From Rosistilla oblonga (GTDB lineage: Bacteria; Planctomycetota; Planctomycetia; Pirellulales; Pirellulaceae), in the NCBI RefSeq assembly GCF_007751715.1, contig NZ_CP036292.1, forward strand, positions 2,480,001 through 2,544,000: a stretch of DNA of 64,000 nucleotides, read 5' to 3'. Positions within the stretch are counted from its first letter, which is position 1. Each line of letters opens with the position of its first letter. The notes below the pieces were generated by a model. That model was not told the origin of the DNA and made no database searches. It saw only the letters and a program-made list of their open reading frames with translations. Shown one piece after another: positions 44,759 through 53,481 of the stretch. The position numbers were made by a program, and so were the translations under genes.

Positions 44759-45007
44759 ATGGCGCATAAAAAGGGACAAGGCTCCAGCCGTAACGGTCGC
44801 GATAGCAACGCACAACGTCGCGGAGTCAAGAAGTTTGGTGGTGAAAAGGTCGCTCCAGGCAACATCATCATTCGTCAAGTTGGCACCAAGGTGCACCCAG
44901 GACGTGGCGTTGGCATGGGCAACGACTACACGCTGTTTGCGTTGATCGACGGCGTGATCAAATTCGACCGCGAAGGTCGCCGTGTCAACGTTGTTGACGC
45001 TGCATAG
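44759..45007 (+). CDS. rpmA: 50S ribosomal protein L27
   Basis: 82 residues, the normal length. It begins [28 protein letters not shown] and contains [32 protein letters not shown], both diagnostic for L27, whose N-terminal tail reaches the peptidyl-transferase centre. The ribosome-binding site AGGAAG lies about 7 bp before the ATG. The usual partner gene rplU (L21) is not next to it in this window; the upstream neighbour is a secreted protein gene. obg follows after 142 bp, as in many bacteria. Confidence 0.97.
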   Translation: MAHKKGQGSSRNGRDSNAQRRGVKKFGGEKVAPGNIIIRQVGTKVHPGRGVGMGNDYTLFALIDGVIKFDREGRRVNVVDAA

Positions 45008-45149
45008 TCGACCGAACTTCACGCATCCGACTTAAGTTAAAACGATCAACGGCTGTATCGCGTCAAACGCGGCACAGCCGTTTTGCATTGGTACTGTTCC
45101 ATTTTCGCGGCGACATCCTGCTCGCGACGCCACCTTTAGGCCCCTGACT

Positions 45150-46283
45150 ATGTTCGTTGATCGCGTTGAAATCGAAGTAACCGGCGGCAAAGGGGGCGAT
45201 GGCTGCATGAGCTTCCGCAAAGAGAAGTTCGTCCCCCGCGGCGGACCCGATGGCGGAGATGGCGGCGGCGGCGGAAGCGTGATCCTGGTCGCTCGCGATG
45301 GCGTCAACAACCTCAACGACTTTGCAGGACGCAAGTTCTGGAAGGCCGAACGTGGAAGCCATGGCTCGGGAGCCAAACGGACGGGCCGACATGGTGCCGA
45401 TATGGTGCTTTACGTTCCGCCGGGAACAACGATCATCGACGCCGAGCACGGGTTTGTGATCAAGGACATGATCGACATCGACGACACCGTCGTCGTGGCC
45501 CGCGGCGGCAAAGCTGGCAAGGGGAACACGTCGTTCAAGTCGGCGACCAACCAGGCGCCCCGAGAGCGCACCGTGGGCGAATTGGGAGAGGTCCGCAATC
45601 TGATCCTGGAGCTTAAATCGATCGCCGACGTCGGCCTAATCGGGATGCCCAACGCCGGAAAAAGCACATTGTTGAGCCGGTTGAGCCAGGCGCGGCCGGA
45701 GATCGCCAATTATCCATTCACGACCAAACATCCCAACCTGGGGCAGGTGAAAGTCGATCGCGATCGATCGTTCATCCTGGCCGATATCCCCGGTTTGATC
45801 GAAGGGGCTCACGAAGGGGTTGGGCTGGGACACGAGTTCTTGCGGCACGTCGAGCGGGCCGGAATCCTTGTCCACTTGGTCGAGCCCGAGCCGTCCGACG
45901 GGACTGATCCCGTTGAAAACTACCGCTCGATTCGTCACGAGCTGACCGAATATACGAGCCAGTTGAGCGAGCGTCCCGAGATCGTTGCCGTCACCAAATG
46001 TGAACTCCCTGCGGCCGATGAAGTCTGCCAGCGAATGGCGGAAGTCGTCGACCAACGCGTTCACCGCATCAGTGCGATGACCGGCGAGGGCTTGAAGGAT
46101 CTGTTGGAGGCGGTTTCGGCTGAACTGCTGAAACGCCATCAATTGCCAACAGCCAGTTCCAACATGGTCGCTCCCGAAGAACCAAAACCGAAGCGCGTGC
46201 CGCCGCATCTGGCCGGCCCAACCTCCAAATTGTCAAACGAAGTCCAGGCGCATGACTACGTTCACGAGGAAGAGTCGCCGTGA
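45150..46283 (+). CDS. obg: GTPase Obg (CgtA)
   Basis: 377 residues. The N-terminal glycine-rich Obg fold is intact ([31 protein letters not shown]). The G domain has G1 GMPNAGKST (165-173), the switch I stretch [13 protein letters not shown]3 [12 protein letters not shown] and G4 TKCE in place of the usual NKxD, so that motif has changed slightly. After the G domain there is only a short charged tail, without a long C-terminal OCT domain. Obg binds the 50S subunit and acts in ribosome assembly and stress signalling. The stop overlaps the coaX start (GTGA). Confidence 0.96.
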   Translation: MFVDRVEIEVTGGKGGDGCMSFRKEKFVPRGGPDGGDGGGGGSVILVARDGVNNLNDFAGRKFWKAERGSHGSGAKRTGRHGADMVLYVPPGTTIIDAEHGFVIKDMIDIDDTVVVARGGKAGKGNTSFKSATNQAPRERTVGELGEVRNLILELKSIADVGLIGMPNAGKSTLLSRLSQARPEIANYPFTTKHPNLGQVKVDRDRSFILADIPGLIEGAHEGVGLGHEFLRHVERAGILVHLVEPEPSDGTDPVENYRSIRHELTEYTSQLSERPEIVAVTKCELPAADEVCQRMAEVVDQRVHRISAMTGEGLKDLLEAVSAELLKRHQLPTASSNMVAPEEPKPKRVPPHLAGPTSKLSNEVQAHDYVHEEESP

Positions 46284-47074
46284 GCAGTCGCTTTCGCGTC
46301 GCGGTGGATGTTGGGAATTCCTCGATCAAAATTGCCTACCATCCGCCGGGCATGACCGCGGACGCCAGCGACTTGCGTGTCGTCAGAGTCTCGTTGACAG
46401 GAGCCGATTGGCAGACGCAGCTGGCAGATCTGACCAGCGCGTTTCCGCAATCCGACAACACGGTCCAGTGGCTGCTAGCCAGCGTCAATTCGGTCGGCTG
46501 CGATCGCTTGTCGGGTTGGATCGAAACACACCGCGCCGCCGATCGAGTGCGCGTGATCGATCGCAGCGATGTCGGAATCGAAACCGATGTTCGGATGCCG
46601 CAGCGGGTCGGAATCGACCGTCTGCTGGCCGCCCAAAGCGCCTTCCGGCTGGCCGGCGACCGATCGGCGATCGTGATCGACGCCGGGACGACTGTCACCG
46701 TCGATCTCGTTGCGTCGCCGGGCGTCTTTCGCGGCGGAGCGATCCTGCCGGGCTTGGGGCTGCAGTTTCGCGCCCTTCACGAAGCGACCGATAAGCTGCC
46801 GCGGCTAGAACCTCCCGACGACTTGGCCTCCCTGGAATCGCCGGGCCGCGACACGCAAGCCGCGATGGAACTGGGCGTTGCGTCGGGGATCGTTGGTGCG
46901 ATCGATCGGTTGGTCGAATCGTTTCAATCGACCTGCGACGTGTCGCAGATCTTCTTGACCGGTGGCGATGCCGGCCGCTTGTCTCCGGCGATCCGCAGCC
47001 CGCATCGCGTCGTCGTCGACATGCCGCTGCGTGGACTGTACGGTATCGAACTCGCGGATTCCTCATCGCTATGA
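46280..47074 (+). CDS. coaX: Type III pantothenate kinase
   Basis: 264 residues, the normal length. The GTG start overlaps the obg stop. ASKHA-fold motifs are present: DVGNSSIK (10-17, phosphate loop), GIDR (111-114), DAGTTVTVD (134-142), [10 protein letters not shown] and FLTGGDAG. It phosphorylates pantothenate, the first step of coenzyme A synthesis, in the cytoplasm; type III enzymes are not inhibited by CoA and often need a monovalent cation. The stop overlaps the start of the next gene by 4 bp (ATGA), so obg, coaX and the MnmE-like gene are translationally coupled. Confidence 0.95.
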   Translation: MSSRFRVAVDVGNSSIKIAYHPPGMTADASDLRVVRVSLTGADWQTQLADLTSAFPQSDNTVQWLLASVNSVGCDRLSGWIETHRAADRVRVIDRSDVGIETDVRMPQRVGIDRLLAAQSAFRLAGDRSAIVIDAGTTVTVDLVASPGVFRGGAILPGLGLQFRALHEATDKLPRLEPPDDLASLESPGRDTQAAMELGVASGIVGAIDRLVESFQSTCDVSQIFLTGGDAGRLSPAIRSPHRVVVDMPLRGLYGIELADSSSL

Positions 47075-48228
47075 ACGCTTCGGGCAACGACGCTGCATTG
47101 CAAACCTGTGTCCTGACGCCGATCGGCCGCGGCGCGATCGCGACGGTTGCGGTGCGTGGTGCCACGGCCGCCGAGATCGTTGGCAAATACTTTTGCCCCA
47201 ACGCGGGAAGTTCTCACCTGCCGATCGATCGAATTCGATATGGCGTCTGGAGCCGGGAGCCCGATGGCGAGATCGGCGAATCGATCGTCGTTTGTGCGAC
47301 AAGCGAGACCGAAGTCGAAATCCATTGCCATGGCGGCCGCGCGGCGGTCGAAGCGATCGTCGGCGATCTCGTCGCGTCGGGAGCGGAACGGATCGGCGGC
47401 GACAGCTGGCTTCAGGGGCGATCGGACAACTTTTGGAGCAGCGAGTGCCAGCTCGCGCTGGCTGCCACGCAGACGCCAACGACTGCGGGAATTGTTTTGG
47501 ATCAAATCCGCGGCGCGCTGGCGACAGCGACCCAAGCGGCGATCGAACAACTTCGATCGGCGAACCTTGAAGCCGCGAGCCAGGCGATTCAAACTCTAAT
47601 CGATCGAGCGCCGCTGGGACGCGGCGCTAGCAAGCCGTTTCGCGTCGTGATCGCTGGACCGCCAAACGTCGGCAAAAGTAGTCTATTGAACCGGTTGCTC
47701 GGCTACGATCGCGCGATCGCCTACGATCAACCAGGGACGACGCGCGACGTATTGTCTGCCCGCACAACGCTTGGCGGTTGGACGATCGAGCTGCGCGATA
47801 CCGCGGGGATCCACGAGACTGCAGAGGCGATCGAACGCGAGGGAGTCCAATCGGCTCGCCGCGAAGTCCAATCGGCCGATGCCGTTTTGATCGTCGTCGA
47901 CGCATCGGTCGGCTGGACGCCCGAGCACGACGAGATCGCCAAGCTGGTTCCGGATCCGATTCGAGTTTGGAACAAAGCCGATCTGATCGATGTTGAAGCG
48001 ATGCCGGATGCGGCGGAAAAGATCTTTAGCAGCACGCTATCGCAGGCGGGAATCGACGACCTGATCGCAGCGATCCTGCAGCAATTGATTCCGCTGCCGC
48101 ACGCGGCTGGAATGGCGGTGCCGATCACCGATCGGCAGCTTGATTGTCTGCAAGAGGCTCAGGCTGCGATCGCATCGAGCGACGCGACCTCCGCGGCGGT
48201 TCACTTGCAGCGGCTGCTGCGTGGATAG
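47071..48228 (+). CDS. mnmE: Divergent MnmE-like tRNA-modification GTPase
   Basis: 385 residues against about 450 for typical MnmE. The N-terminal domain is recognisable from VLTPIGRGAIATVAVRG and EIHCHGG but lacks the usual FTGED motif (here CATSETEVE). The G domain is complete: GPPNVGKSS (196-204), TTRD (223-226), DTAG (243-246) and NKAD (about 303). The flanking helical domain is shortened, and the chain ends AAVHLQRLLRG without the C-(I/L/V)-G-K tail that carries the catalytic cysteine in MnmE. MnmE with MnmG modifies U34 of certain tRNAs. Whether this protein still does so is uncertain, and it may be a specialised planctomycete relative. Confidence 0.85.
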   Translation: MNASGNDAALQTCVLTPIGRGAIATVAVRGATAAEIVGKYFCPNAGSSHLPIDRIRYGVWSREPDGEIGESIVVCATSETEVEIHCHGGRAAVEAIVGDLVASGAERIGGDSWLQGRSDNFWSSECQLALAATQTPTTAGIVLDQIRGALATATQAAIEQLRSANLEAASQAIQTLIDRAPLGRGASKPFRVVIAGPPNVGKSSLLNRLLGYDRAIAYDQPGTTRDVLSARTTLGGWTIELRDTAGIHETAEAIEREGVQSARREVQSADAVLIVVDASVGWTPEHDEIAKLVPDPIRVWNKADLIDVEAMPDAAEKIFSSTLSQAGIDDLIAAILQQLIPLPHAAGMAVPITDRQLDCLQEAQAAIASSDATSAAVHLQRLLRG

Positions 48229-48306
48229 TCTTCCGACGCCGCGGAGCGGAAGCGGCATCTGCTTCGCTGTCCACTAAGGCCAGTGAAGCGATCTCAGTTG
48301 CATGGT

Positions 48307-48984
48307 CTAGCGTCGGTCGCCGAGAGCTCGGAACAGGAAGTAGGCCAGCGTCATCAGCGACTGCAACGTGGCGGCAACGTAGGTCAGCGCCGCGGCGTTG
48401 AGCACTTTGGAGACAAACGGCAAGTCGCGTTCGGCAATGATTCCCTGGGCGACCAGTTGATGTTTGGCGCGGTTGCTGGCGTCAAACTCGACGGGCAAGT
48501 TGATGACTTGGAAAAAGGCAACCGCTGCAAACGCGATCACTCCCACCCAGACCAGCGGTTGCAAACTAAAGGCCAGACCGACCATGGCGACTGTGCCGCC
48601 CAGCCCCGAACCGATGTTCGCCGCGGGCACCGCAGCGTTGCGGATCACCAAGGGGGCGTAATGCATCGCATCTTGCATCGCGTGGCCGGCTTCGTGGCAA
48701 GCGATACCCACGGCGGCCATCGAATTGCCACCATAGACGTTGCTGCTCAGACGCAACACCTTGGCTCGCGGATCGTAGTGATCCGACAATTCGCCCGGTG
48801 TCTGTTCGATGCCGATCTGTTGCAGTCCGGCCGAATCGAGCATGGCGCGAGCGGCTTGGAAACCGGTCATCCGCGCCGGCATCTGGCTCATTTCATGGTA
48901 AGCGCTTTTAACCCGCCACTGGGCAAACATTGCCAACAGCATCGGCGGGATGACAAACAAAAACCAAATCGGATCGAAGTACAT
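48307..48984 (-). CDS. Membrane zinc metallopeptidase (YugP family)
   Basis: 225 residues from the ATG at 48984 (YFDPIWFLFVIPP...); the frame is open to 49059 without homology. HEAGH (97-101) is the zinc-binding motif, preceded by NVYGGNSMAAVGIAC. Four to five hydrophobic helices surround it, including FLFVIPPMLLAMFAQ, GGTVAMVGLAFSLQPLVWVGVIAFAAVAFFQV and a C-terminal one. VEFDASNRAKH is the conserved third-ligand region. It matches the Zn_peptidase_2 / YugP family, whose substrates are unknown; inner membrane. The gene converges on the mnmE-like gene, with 78 bp and only a weak GAAGC/GCTTC stem between them. Confidence 0.93.
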   Translation of the reverse strand: MYFDPIWFLFVIPPMLLAMFAQWRVKSAYHEMSQMPARMTGFQAARAMLDSAGLQQIGIEQTPGELSDHYDPRAKVLRLSSNVYGGNSMAAVGIACHEAGHAMQDAMHYAPLVIRNAAVPAANIGSGLGGTVAMVGLAFSLQPLVWVGVIAFAAVAFFQVINLPVEFDASNRAKHQLVAQGIIAERDLPFVSKVLNAAALTYVAATLQSLMTLAYFLFRALGDRR

Positions 48985-49139
48985 TTCGGTAACTGCCAAG
49001 AGTCTGAAAGCGTCGAGAGGTTGCTGCCACGATGGCACGCCAACGTCGATGGTTCCCAATCTTGAAGCAACTCGTGTGCCAAATCACCCAAACCGCACGG
49101 CTTCCCACCGGCGGATGATGGCGACTTCGATCGTCCGAG

Positions 49140-49793
49140 TTAGAGATTGACGATTACCGCATCCAATGCGACGCTGTCGCGCGGATCGTAGCGGTGGAAA
49201 TACCGAGCTACACGTCGAGAGAGGACTTCCAGGAAGTCGCGTCGGAACTTGGCTTCGGTCGTTTCCGAAGCGTATTTTCCGGTGTGAACGGGGAAGGTGA
49301 AATCATCCAGGCTGCGGCGGAACTCCTTGCGTCCCTCTTTGACATCGTAAACCGTGGTCGTCACATTGGCGCGGCCGCGGTACAGCGTCTGGCCTTCGCG
49401 GAGCTTCAAACCTGTAAGTTCGATTCCCAACACCTTGTCCGCTTTGACGCCTTTGCCGAGGGCGACGAAGTCGAGATCTTCCCAGCCGTTGATATCCTTC
49501 CAGCTGTCGATCTCCTCTTCGGGGATCAATTTGATTCCGTCGACTTCGATCTCTAGGAATTCGCTGACCTTCCGCGTGAGCGTTCGCGAGGTGATGTCAT
49601 CGCTGTATTGGCTGCCGTCGGTGATCACAACGACTGCGGTCCGCTGCCGGGCCAAGTCTTTGTATTCGGCAGGTTGCAGGTCGGCCCCCACCGCGTACAT
49701 GATCGTGGTCAGGGCGCTAGTACAGCCGAGCTGCGCGAGGATTGTCGATGCCAACAAGACGCAACCGATCAGCTGCGTGAAACGAGGTCTCAT
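49140..49793 (-). CDS. Lipoprotein of unknown function
   Basis: 217 residues from the ATG at 49793, with AAGGGA before it; the frame extends 15 codons upstream. The lipobox LAQLGC follows a signal of TQLIGCVLLASTI. The mature part (LQPAEYKDLARQRTAVVVITDGSQYSDDITSRTLTRKVSEFLE; VLGIELTGLKLREGQTLYRGRANVTTTVYDV) resembles periplasmic lipoproteins that pair a nucleotide-binding-like start with a beta core, but I cannot name a family. It is the last gene of the MoxR-type run, 48 bp after the DUF2752 gene, so it is likely co-transcribed. Confidence 0.8.
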   Translation of the reverse strand: MRPRFTQLIGCVLLASTILAQLGCTSALTTIMYAVGADLQPAEYKDLARQRTAVVVITDGSQYSDDITSRTLTRKVSEFLEIEVDGIKLIPEEEIDSWKDINGWEDLDFVALGKGVKADKVLGIELTGLKLREGQTLYRGRANVTTTVYDVKEGRKEFRRSLDDFTFPVHTGKYASETTEAKFRRDFLEVLSRRVARYFHRYDPRDSVALDAVIVNL

Positions 49794-49841
49794 GGGGATT
49801 CCCTTCGCCAATGCGACTTCCATAAAAATGTTCTGCACTGC

Positions 49842-50327
49842 TCAAACGAGCCGCACAATCCAGTCGACCAAGGCGACCGACATCGCACCGATCAAACCGA
49901 TTGCAATCAACCAGGTCTGTTGCGGATCGGCCGGCCGGCCGGTGTATCCAACGCGGACGGCACCCACGCCGACCACCGTTGCTAGCACCGCCAGCATAAA
50001 TCCGCCTGGATTCGCGTGGAGGCTGGAAACCCATTGCCCACGAACGTAGTGCGACCACGATGTCGTCATACCACAGGCCGGGCAACGCATTCCCAACAAC
50101 ACACGAAATGAACAAGGAGGCAATCCGAGCTGGTGATGAGTTCCCAGCCCCGCCGAAGCGGGACGCAGCCAAGCGGCGGTTGCCAGCATTGCGAATAAAC
50201 ACATCGCCAGACCTATCGCTATGGTTCGACCTCGCCAGCCGAAAAGCCTTCTTGCAGTGGGGACCTTAGCGGTTTCTGCCGACTCGACGCAAGAGACGTT
50301 CGCGGCGCGTGAGTCTTGGGTCGTCAC
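49842..50327 (-). CDS. DUF2752 membrane protein
   Basis: 161 residues from the GTG at 50327, which overlaps the stop of the upstream gene (GTGA); the frame is open to 50447 in that gene's shadow. The DUF2752 signature is clear: PPCSFRVLLGMRCPACGMTTSW followed by LHANPGG. There are three hydrophobic helices (TIAIGLAMCLFAMLATAAWL, GFMLAVLATVVGVGAV, WLIAIGLIGAMSVALVDWIV). The conserved cysteines could bind metal or form disulfides. Family function is unknown. Inner membrane. Confidence 0.9.
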   Translation of the reverse strand: MTTQDSRAANVSCVESAETAKVPTARRLFGWRGRTIAIGLAMCLFAMLATAAWLRPASAGLGTHHQLGLPPCSFRVLLGMRCPACGMTTSWSHYVRGQWVSSLHANPGGFMLAVLATVVGVGAVRVGYTGRPADPQQTWLIAIGLIGAMSVALVDWIVRLV

Positions 50328-51364
50328 CGCTTTTCCGTCGCAAGTTTCCTGAAATAAGCTTCGATCGCTTCGCGGTAATGCGTCGGCAGATCCTGGCTGA
50401 TCTTTTGCAACGCCTCTTGCCGCTGCGCCGGGGGAAGATTGCCCCAACCGTCGCGATCGCCAAGCTTCTTGCGGTCGACGTCGCCGGGGCCGCTGCCGCC
50501 AGCGATCTGACTGTCCTCCATCGGCTTGGATTGCGAGCCACCCTGACCGCCGCTTTGAGCTTGCTGCATCTGCTGTTGTTGCTGCTTCTGCTGCTCTTCC
50601 ATCTTCTCGATCATCTGGTCCAGCTTGTCGATGATCTGTTGTTCGCGCTCGACGACCGGATCGCCAGCACGGCCTAGGTCCAATCGCCGCGAGACATCGT
50701 TCATCAGCCGAGCGATCTCGTCCAAGGAGTCTTCTTTGAGCGGTTGGATGTCGGCTAGCATAAGTTCGGCGGTCCGAGCGAACCGCTGAGGAATCTCCGC
50801 TTTACGTTGCAGTAGCGCCGATAGGTCGTCGATGGCTTCGTCTTTTTTAAGCAAGGCGTGATAGCAGGCACCGCGGTAGAACAGCAGTTCCGCAGGGGCG
50901 ACGACGTCGATCGGTTCCAACGATTGCAGCAACGGAATCGCTTCGTCGAACAACCGCACGCGGACCAAGGCGCGGCCGGCCCACAGGCGCGCCTGATCCC
51001 GGACCGTGGGGACAAACGCCAAAAACGGATCGTCGCCGATCGAGCTGGGGGACTGTTCGATCTGTTGCAGCTTTTCCGCCAGTTTAGGCAGCGCGACAAC
51101 GCTGGCTCGGATAAACGCATCCAGCGGGTCGGCTTGGCCAGCTTGCATCAACTGTCCCAACGACCCCATCGCCGCTTCGATCTTCGTCGCGTCGAGCCCC
51201 TGTTCGGTCAGCCCCAGTTGCATCGCTTCGGTCACTCGAGCGTCGTCGGCCATCGCCCATTCGGCTTCCTGTTGCAGCGAATCATCGGCTGCAAATGCTA
51301 GCGAAACAGACGATGACGTCCAGGCAACCAGCAGTGCGGCGACGTGGGTAGCGATGCGTTTCAT
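50324..51364 (-). CDS. Secreted TPR-like protein with Gln-rich coiled segment
   Basis: 346 residues from the ATG at 51364, starting a signal peptide (KRIATHVAALLVAW...SLAFAADD). The middle is helical with TPR-like spacing (ARLWAGRALVRVRLFDEAIPLLQSLEP; LLFYRGACYHALLKKDEAIDDLSALL). Residues about 240-275 are a charged, Gln-rich coiled coil (KLDQMIEKMEEQQKQQQQQMQQ), then a Gly/Ser/Gln linker. The C-terminus (NLPPAQRQEALQKISQDLPTHYREAIEAYFRKLA) is a motif seen at the end of other Bat-operon partner proteins in planctomycetes. Presumed role: periplasmic partner of the neighbouring VWA/DUF4175 membrane proteins. Confidence 0.78.
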   Translation of the reverse strand: MKRIATHVAALLVAWTSSSVSLAFAADDSLQQEAEWAMADDARVTEAMQLGLTEQGLDATKIEAAMGSLGQLMQAGQADPLDAFIRASVVALPKLAEKLQQIEQSPSSIGDDPFLAFVPTVRDQARLWAGRALVRVRLFDEAIPLLQSLEPIDVVAPAELLFYRGACYHALLKKDEAIDDLSALLQRKAEIPQRFARTAELMLADIQPLKEDSLDEIARLMNDVSRRLDLGRAGDPVVEREQQIIDKLDQMIEKMEEQQKQQQQQMQQAQSGGQGGSQSKPMEDSQIAGGSGPGDVDRKKLGDRDGWGNLPPAQRQEALQKISQDLPTHYREAIEAYFRKLATEKR

Positions 51365-51471
51365 CGGACGATCCATATTTGAGAGTTCGACAGCAGACCA
51401 GTTCAGCATAGCACAAACCAGACGACTGATTCGTTGGGCGTGCGGTGCTGGGGGCGGAGCGTTTGCTGCGT

Positions 51472-53385
51472 TTAACGATTCTTTTTCAGCACGATATCAC
51501 GCGTCACGCGATACAGCCTCAGTTGGCGTTGGGATAGTTCGTCGACCAATTCCCCCAGTTCCGCGGGCAATTCCGGCGTCCCATCGGGCAGCATGTTGGC
51601 GTAGCGTTCGGTTGTCGTTTTGATTCGCATTTCCAGCGTCCGGATCAATTTCAGTTCGGCGATCGGTTGGACCAATGGCGATTCACCCGGCTGCCCTTGC
51701 TGCGGTTGTCCCGGCGGTTTCGGTTTGTTTTTCTTTTCTTCCTGTTCCCGCTGCGCTTGTTGCAACGCTGCGATCATCTCTTCGATCGCCGCCAGGATGT
51801 CCTCTTCCAAGCCTTGTGTGATCGGACCGATCTTCGATTCGGTCAACCGCTCGCTAACCCGCTGCATGTCGCCGCGCATCTGTTGAACGACTTCGGGAAA
51901 GGCGACGCTGGAACCTTCTTCTTTTAAGACCAACAGCGCCCGATCGGCTTCCAGAATGATCTTTTTCTCTTCGAAAGCCAGGTTGCCGGCGCGGATGTCG
52001 ACCGATCGATCGCGGATCTCTGCGGGGATCTCATCGAGTTCCTTGGTCCGTTCGTAGACTTCGCTCTGCATTTCGGCCATCTTGCGGAACCTCGCTTCCA
52101 GCCGCGCCAGTTCACGCTCCTTCTCCTCTTCCCGCAATTGCCGCAGGATTCGATCGAGATCTTCGATCGCTTGTCGCAGCAGTTGTTCCGCTTCACGCTG
52201 CTTCTCGATCGCACCGTCGCGCTTCGCATCCTCCAGCTGCTGTTCGGCTTCTCGCATCTTCTGCTGAGCCTGATCCAGTCGCTTGGCTGCGGAGTCTTGT
52301 GGCGTCTGTGGTTGTTCTTGTTGTTCGTCCTGCTGCTGTTGCTGCTGCTGCGAATCCTGACCCTGTTGTCCCTGCTGGGGTTGGCCTTGTTGCGGCTGTC
52401 CCTGTTGAGGTTTGCCACCTTCGGACGGCTTCTGCTCGCCGCCCGGTTTGGATTCACTGTCGGACTTTGGATCGCCTGACGATTCCTTCGATTGATCCGA
52501 CGGTTTGCCATCGGACGGCTTCGAATCCTCTTTAGGGTTTGAATCGTCAGTCGGCTTCTTGTCGTCGCCAGAGGGTTCCTTCTCTTCGCCAGTCGGCTTT
52601 TGATCGTCGGACTTGGATTCCCCGTCTGACTTCTGACCCTCGGAAGGCTTCGGTTTTCCAGACGATTCCTCAGAACCCTCCCCTTCGCTTGGCATCGATT
52701 GTTGATCGGAATCCTTCGATTTGCCCGATTCCCCTTCTTGCGATTGCTCGTCCGACTGCGGATCCTGCGACGGATCGGAGCCCTCTTCCTCGCCGCTCAG
52801 CTCTTCGCTTAACGCTTTGGTCTTCTCGGCGATCTCGCCCTGTTCATCTTTGAGTTCTTCGGTGTCGACGCCGTTTTCGGTCCGCGCTCGCGTCGCGGTC
52901 TGCTGGCGCAAGCGGCGCTCGATATCCTGTTTGATCCGTTTGATGCGGTCCTTTTCCTCGCGAATCCGTTCCTGGCGATCCTCGGTCAACAGCAGCTTCA
53001 ACAGGCCGGCGAGGTTCTGGCTGGCGGAGGATTGGTTTTCGATCGCCAGTTGGAATTGCTTGCGATCCAGAGCTTGGGAGGCTTCTTCGAGCTGCTTGAG
53101 CACAAACGTTTCGCTCGATTGTCGAGCCGCTCGTCGCAGTAGCGCCGCCCGTTCGGGATGGGTGCTCGCTTCGACATCGGCCAGCCGGATCAGCAGCTCT
53201 TCCAAACGCTTGTAGTTCTCGGCGACCTGCGTCTGTCGCTGTTGGATGTTGGGGCCCGTGGCCGCCGGCTGAGCCGCCGCCGGAGCGGCATCATCCTGAG
53301 CCGAAAGGGAAGCGGGAGCGTGCCAATGCAGTCCCAGCGAAAGGATCGCGGCGAGGGACAACGTTCGGAGAAAAGATAGTTTCAT
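51472..53385 (-). CDS. Secreted long coiled-coil protein with Ser/Glu/Lys/Pro/Gln-rich linker
   Basis: 637 residues. A signal peptide (1-29) leads to a coiled coil at about 50-190 (VAENYKRLEELLIRLADVEA...RIREEKDRIKRIKQDIERRLRQQ). Residues about 195-365 are a low-complexity linker of Ser, Glu, Asp, Lys, Pro, Gly and finally Gln (PQQGQPQQGQ). A second coiled coil spans about 365-560 (LDQAQQKMREAEQQLEDAKRDG). The end has VQPIAELKLIRTLEMRIKTTTERYANML. It has no enzymatic motif. Its place between the DUF4175-like and TPR-like genes suggests a periplasmic spacer or scaffold. I do not recognise a family. Confidence 0.8.
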   Translation of the reverse strand: MKLSFLRTLSLAAILSLGLHWHAPASLSAQDDAAPAAAQPAATGPNIQQRQTQVAENYKRLEELLIRLADVEASTHPERAALLRRAARQSSETFVLKQLEEASQALDRKQFQLAIENQSSASQNLAGLLKLLLTEDRQERIREEKDRIKRIKQDIERRLRQQTATRARTENGVDTEELKDEQGEIAEKTKALSEELSGEEEGSDPSQDPQSDEQSQEGESGKSKDSDQQSMPSEGEGSEESSGKPKPSEGQKSDGESKSDDQKPTGEEKEPSGDDKKPTDDSNPKEDSKPSDGKPSDQSKESSGDPKSDSESKPGGEQKPSEGGKPQQGQPQQGQPQQGQQGQDSQQQQQQQDEQQEQPQTPQDSAAKRLDQAQQKMREAEQQLEDAKRDGAIEKQREAEQLLRQAIEDLDRILRQLREEEKERELARLEARFRKMAEMQSEVYERTKELDEIPAEIRDRSVDIRAGNLAFEEKKIILEADRALLVLKEEGSSVAFPEVVQQMRGDMQRVSERLTESKIGPITQGLEEDILAAIEEMIAALQQAQREQEEKKNKPKPPGQPQQGQPGESPLVQPIAELKLIRTLEMRIKTTTERYANMLPDGTPELPAELGELVDELSQRQLRLYRVTRDIVLKKNR

Positions 53386-53481
53386 TTGGCTTTTGATCCC
53401 GCAAACTGGAACAGGTGACGGCGGTTCAATGATTCTACGTCGCCGCGGTCGTTATCCCGCGCCCGACGAAGACCAAATCGC

